64,000 nt of DNA from an uncultured Oscillospiraceae bacterium (GTDB lineage Bacteria; Bacillota; Clostridia; Oscillospirales; Oscillospiraceae): positions 16,272-80,271 of the forward strand of contig CAKTOH010000008.1 of NCBI GenBank assembly GCA_934589705.1, in the 5' to 3' direction. A model generated the notes under the pieces. The model saw only the letters and a program-made list of their open reading frames with translations, had not been told where the DNA came from and made no database searches. Made by a program: the position numbers and the translations under genes. Shown in pieces: positions 61,707 to 64,000 of the stretch. Position 1 is the stretch's first letter. Every line of letters begins with the position of its first letter.

Positions 61707-62469
61707 AGATTCCGAGGGACTTCATAACGTCCTTCAGAGCGGTTTTCATGGGGTCGCTGTCGGGAAGCTTCGCGGAGGGCTCGCCGTCGCAGTCGCAGCG
61801 GTAGACCGCCTCGTCCTGGGGCAGCACGCCGAAGAGCTTCAGCCCATGCTTTTCGATTTCCTCCCGGACGCCGTTATCCAGCACCCCGCCGGGAGCCCGG
61901 TTGATGATGACGCCCATCTGGCCGGGATTCAGGGACATTTCCTTCACCATTTCCGCCACTCTTGCCACGGCCTGAACGCCCCGGCGGGAGCAGTCGGAAA
62001 TCAGCAGCATGGTGTCCACATGAGGCAGCGTGCCCCGGGCGATGTGCTCCAGGCCTGCCTCGTTGTCCATGACCACATAGGTATAGTTGGGAAGGTACTT
62101 GGCCACCTGGGACTGGAGCACGCCGTTGACATAGCAGTAGCAGCCCTTGCCCTGGGTGCGGCCCATGACCAGCATATCGAAGTCATCGTCCTCAATGAGG
62201 GCATCGTTGAACTTCATCTCGGCGTAATCCGCCTTGGTCATGTTCTTGGGGATGGTACCCTTCAGCTCCGCCTGAGCCATCTCCTCCCGGATCTGTCCCA
62301 GAGAGGTTTCCACCTCCACGCCCAGAACCTCGTTCAGGTTGGAGTTGGCGTCCGCGTCCACCACCAGGACAGGGCCGTTCTTCTTTTTGCAAAGATAATC
62401 AATAATCATGCCGCAGGTGGTGGTTTTGCCCACGCCGCCCTTACCGGCAACCGCAATGGTATGAGGCAT
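61705..62469 (-). CDS. cooC: Nickel-insertion ATPase CooC/AcsF
   Basis: A 254-residue MinD-type ATPase with the deviant Walker A GKGGVGKTT (residues 9-17) and the metal-binding C110-Y-C112 motif typical of CooC/AcsF. These proteins load nickel into CO dehydrogenase or acetyl-CoA synthase. VVDADANSNLNEVLGV and VVMDNEAGLEHIARGT are the switch regions. Start 20 bases after metF, behind AGGAGGAACGCAAT. Presence of this maturase implies active nickel enzymes. Confidence 0.93.
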   Translation of the reverse strand: MPHTIAVAGKGGVGKTTTCGMIIDYLCKKKNGPVLVVDADANSNLNEVLGVEVETSLGQIREEMAQAELKGTIPKNMTKADYAEMKFNDALIEDDDFDMLVMGRTQGKGCYCYVNGVLQSQVAKYLPNYTYVVMDNEAGLEHIARGTLPHVDTMLLISDCSRRGVQAVARVAEMVKEMSLNPGQMGVIINRAPGGVLDNGVREEIEKHGLKLFGVLPQDEAVYRCDCDGEPSAKLPDSDPMKTALKDVMKSLGI

Positions 62470-62489
62470 ATTGCGTTCCTCCTAGTAAA

Positions 62490-63404
62490 TCAAAATAATG
62501 GATTCCGGGCAGCCCTGACAATGGCCGGCACATCCTCCGCCCGGTTCTGGGTCAGAAGGTGGATGCCATCCACGCCCCACTGCCGGTAAAGCCAGATCTG
62601 GTGTGCCGTGTAGGCCATGCCCGCCTCCCGGAACTGGACGCGCTTGCGCTCCACCTCCGCGTCAAAGGGATCCTTGACGAAGGGATTGGGATAGATCCAG
62701 TAGTCGGAAAGGAGCCGGCACAAGTCCTCCGGAATGGCGCAGCCGCCGGTGGCAAGGGCCGTCCGGATGGTCGCCGCCTGGTCAACCACGGGAGCCACCC
62801 CCGCCATCACCGGCAGGGTAATGCCCGCCGCCCGGATGCCGTCCATCCAGGCCTTAAAAATATCCATATCCCAGCAAACCCGGGTAATGAGGAAATCCGC
62901 CCCGCTGTCCTGGATGGCCTTCAGTCGGGTAATTTCCCCTTCCAGGGAGCATCCCAGAGGTTCCCCCTCCGGCGCGCCGTCCACCGCTACGGTAAAGCTG
63001 TCCGAAAACTCCCGGCGAATCAGCCGCACCAGCTCGGCCTCATCGGAAAGGCCGTCGCTCATCCGCGTCTGGCCGCCCCGAAGGGCCGTCACGCAGTCAA
63101 TGCCCTGACGCAGATAGTTGCGAAGCTGCTCCCGAATGCCCTGGGCCGTGTTCCCGGCACAGGTCAGCTGGGTCATGGCCCGGGTTTTCCCGGCGGATAC
63201 CACCGCCTCCAGAACCTCCAGATTTTTCCCGGCGTCCGTCCCTCCCGCGCCATAGGTGCAGCACAGAAAGTCGGGGTCTTCCCGGTACAGCCGTTCAAGA
63301 ACGCCTCCGGACTCCAGCAGCTCCCGGCGTCCGGCCTCCGTTCTCGGAGGGAACACCTGAAAAGAGAGGGCACTGTGCCTGCTAAGCGATTCCATAACAG
63401 ACAT
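62490..63404 (-). CDS. metF: Methylenetetrahydrofolate reductase
   Basis: A 304-residue FAD-dependent TIM-barrel enzyme reducing methylene-THF to methyl-THF, the methyl donor for AcsE. SFQVFPPRTEAGRRELL, the CCTYGAGGTDAGKNLE segment, LRGGQTR and GADFLITRVCWDMD are family marks. The start at 63404 follows AGGAGGAGAGAAAA. It leads the cooC-acsD-acsCE-acsB group. The MetV partner found with MetF in many acetogens is not adjacent. Confidence 0.92.
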   Translation of the reverse strand: MSVMESLSRHSALSFQVFPPRTEAGRRELLESGGVLERLYREDPDFLCCTYGAGGTDAGKNLEVLEAVVSAGKTRAMTQLTCAGNTAQGIREQLRNYLRQGIDCVTALRGGQTRMSDGLSDEAELVRLIRREFSDSFTVAVDGAPEGEPLGCSLEGEITRLKAIQDSGADFLITRVCWDMDIFKAWMDGIRAAGITLPVMAGVAPVVDQAATIRTALATGGCAIPEDLCRLLSDYWIYPNPFVKDPFDAEVERKRVQFREAGMAYTAHQIWLYRQWGVDGIHLLTQNRAEDVPAIVRAARNPLF

Positions 63405-63464
63405 TTTTCTCTCCTCCTGCCAGCCGTTTTCCGCATCCTCGTCAGGGCGCACCACGCCCATATC

Positions 63465-63504
63465 GATACAACGTTATCGTATCACATTCTATCGGAAAAT
63501 TCAA
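63465..63504 (-). promoter_or_regulatory. Promoter of the metF-acs cluster with overlapping inverted repeat
   Basis: Minus strand TTGAAT (63499-63504), 17-base spacer and TACGAT (63476-63481). CGATA-ACGTTG-TATCG overlaps the -10 and start region and could be an operator. Confidence 0.6.
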
Positions 63505-63604
63505 CCCACAATTTCATATTTTTCTTTCCAAACCGCAAGATTTCCCCGATTTTCAAAAACGCCCGATTCCCTGCACGAAATCCTGCATTGTATTGCCGCA
63601 TCTA

Positions 63605-63883
63605 AAATTGCAAGCCAGCGAATCCGTACCCCAGCCTTCCCTTGGGGGAAGGTGGCACGGCGCAGCCGTGACGGATGAGGGCCTTGCCTCTCCCTATGGG
63701 AGAGGTGAGACTGTCGAAAAACCATGTCATTGCGAGGCAGTGCGCACACTGCCGTGGCAATCCCCCGAATTTTCAAACATTTTAGATCCTAAACCAGTGG
63801 TTTTTACTTCTATCCGGGGGATTCCCACACCACTTAAGCGGACTGGTTCGGAATGACAACGTATATTGGGAGCTTTTTTGACA
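63605..63883. repeat. Repeat mosaic ending in a complete family-1 element
   Basis: A CCTTCCCTTGGGGGAAGG plus GGCACGGCGCAGCCGTG module (63632-63680), then a 172-bp element from TGTCGAAAAACCATG (63712) to TTTTTTGACA (63883) with inner GCAGTGCGCACACTGC and ACCACTTAAGCGGACTGGT units. The tail 63884-64000 contains no gene I can support; it may be the start of another element cut by the edge. Confidence 0.7.
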
Positions 63884-64000
63884 CGCTGACACCCCTTCTA
63901 TTCCCTCTTCACCATTCATTCTTCACTTAGGGTCTATCTGAAAACCGTCAACACGCCCAAACAGCGGGTCTTTTCCACCTGCTGGGCACCATTTTTTCTT

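Noticed and set aside
63900-64000. Possible insertion sequence end at the right edge
   Set aside because: No terminal repeat or transposase codons can be recognised in the bases available.

Overview
The window looks like a chromosomal segment of a spore-forming, GC-rich Firmicute of class Clostridia, most likely Oscillospiraceae-like and gut-associated. This is inferred from gene content. There is a SpoIIQ-type forespore endopeptidase, a T-box leader, a short HisG with HisZ, a TrpR-family YerC regulator leading a his operon, the rpmH-rnpA-yidD-yidC-jag block, a Wood-Ljungdahl carbonyl-branch cluster, and many dispersed repeats of the CATTGCGAACCAGT type. No rRNA, tRNA or CRISPR array was seen.

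Layout. 0-4.3 kb: an N-acetylhexosamine 1-kinase-like gene (cut by the window edge) diverges from a sugar ABC importer (lipoprotein plus two permeases, no ATPase). 4.7-10.8 kb: an FMN alpha-hydroxy-acid enzyme, an unknown protein paired with a CstA-type carrier, a MATE exporter and a phosphoribosyltransferase. 11.6-19.2 kb: a complete leftward operon yerC-hisZ-G-D-C-B-H-A-F-IE with a palindromic operator inside its promoter. 19.4-24.3 kb: spoIIQ, an EF-G-like GTPase and ilvE. 24.4-31.1 kb: a leftward phage head and packaging module (terminase subunits, portal, protease, capsid, connectors) with no recognisable tail, lysis or integration genes. 31.3-44.6 kb: an orphan HPt protein, then T-box-ilvA and leuA-C-D-B-ilvB-N-C-D with a coupled AAA+ protein; together with ilvE these supply isoleucine, leucine and valine synthesis. 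45.1-51.5 kb: typA, a CapA-like lipoprotein and rpmH-rnpA-yidD-yidC-jag. 51.9-63.4 kb, leftward: nitroreductase, DUF3786 protein, corrinoid activator AcsV, acsB, a small PH-like membrane protein, an acsC-acsE fusion, acsD, cooC and metF.

How it fits together. The last block makes most of the machinery that carries a methyl group from methyl-tetrahydrofolate through the corrinoid iron-sulfur protein to acetyl-CoA synthase, including nickel insertion and reductive reactivation. The CO dehydrogenase catalytic subunit (acsA) and the formyl/methenyl-THF enzymes are not in view and may lie beyond the right edge or elsewhere. The most unusual points are the fusion of the corrinoid protein large subunit (AcsC) to its methyltransferase (AcsE) in one 756-residue chain, the isolated phage head module, and a set of modular intergenic hairpin repeats. 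The repeats show compensatory base changes, TGTCAAAAA-type ends and, in two places, flanking duplicated terminators.
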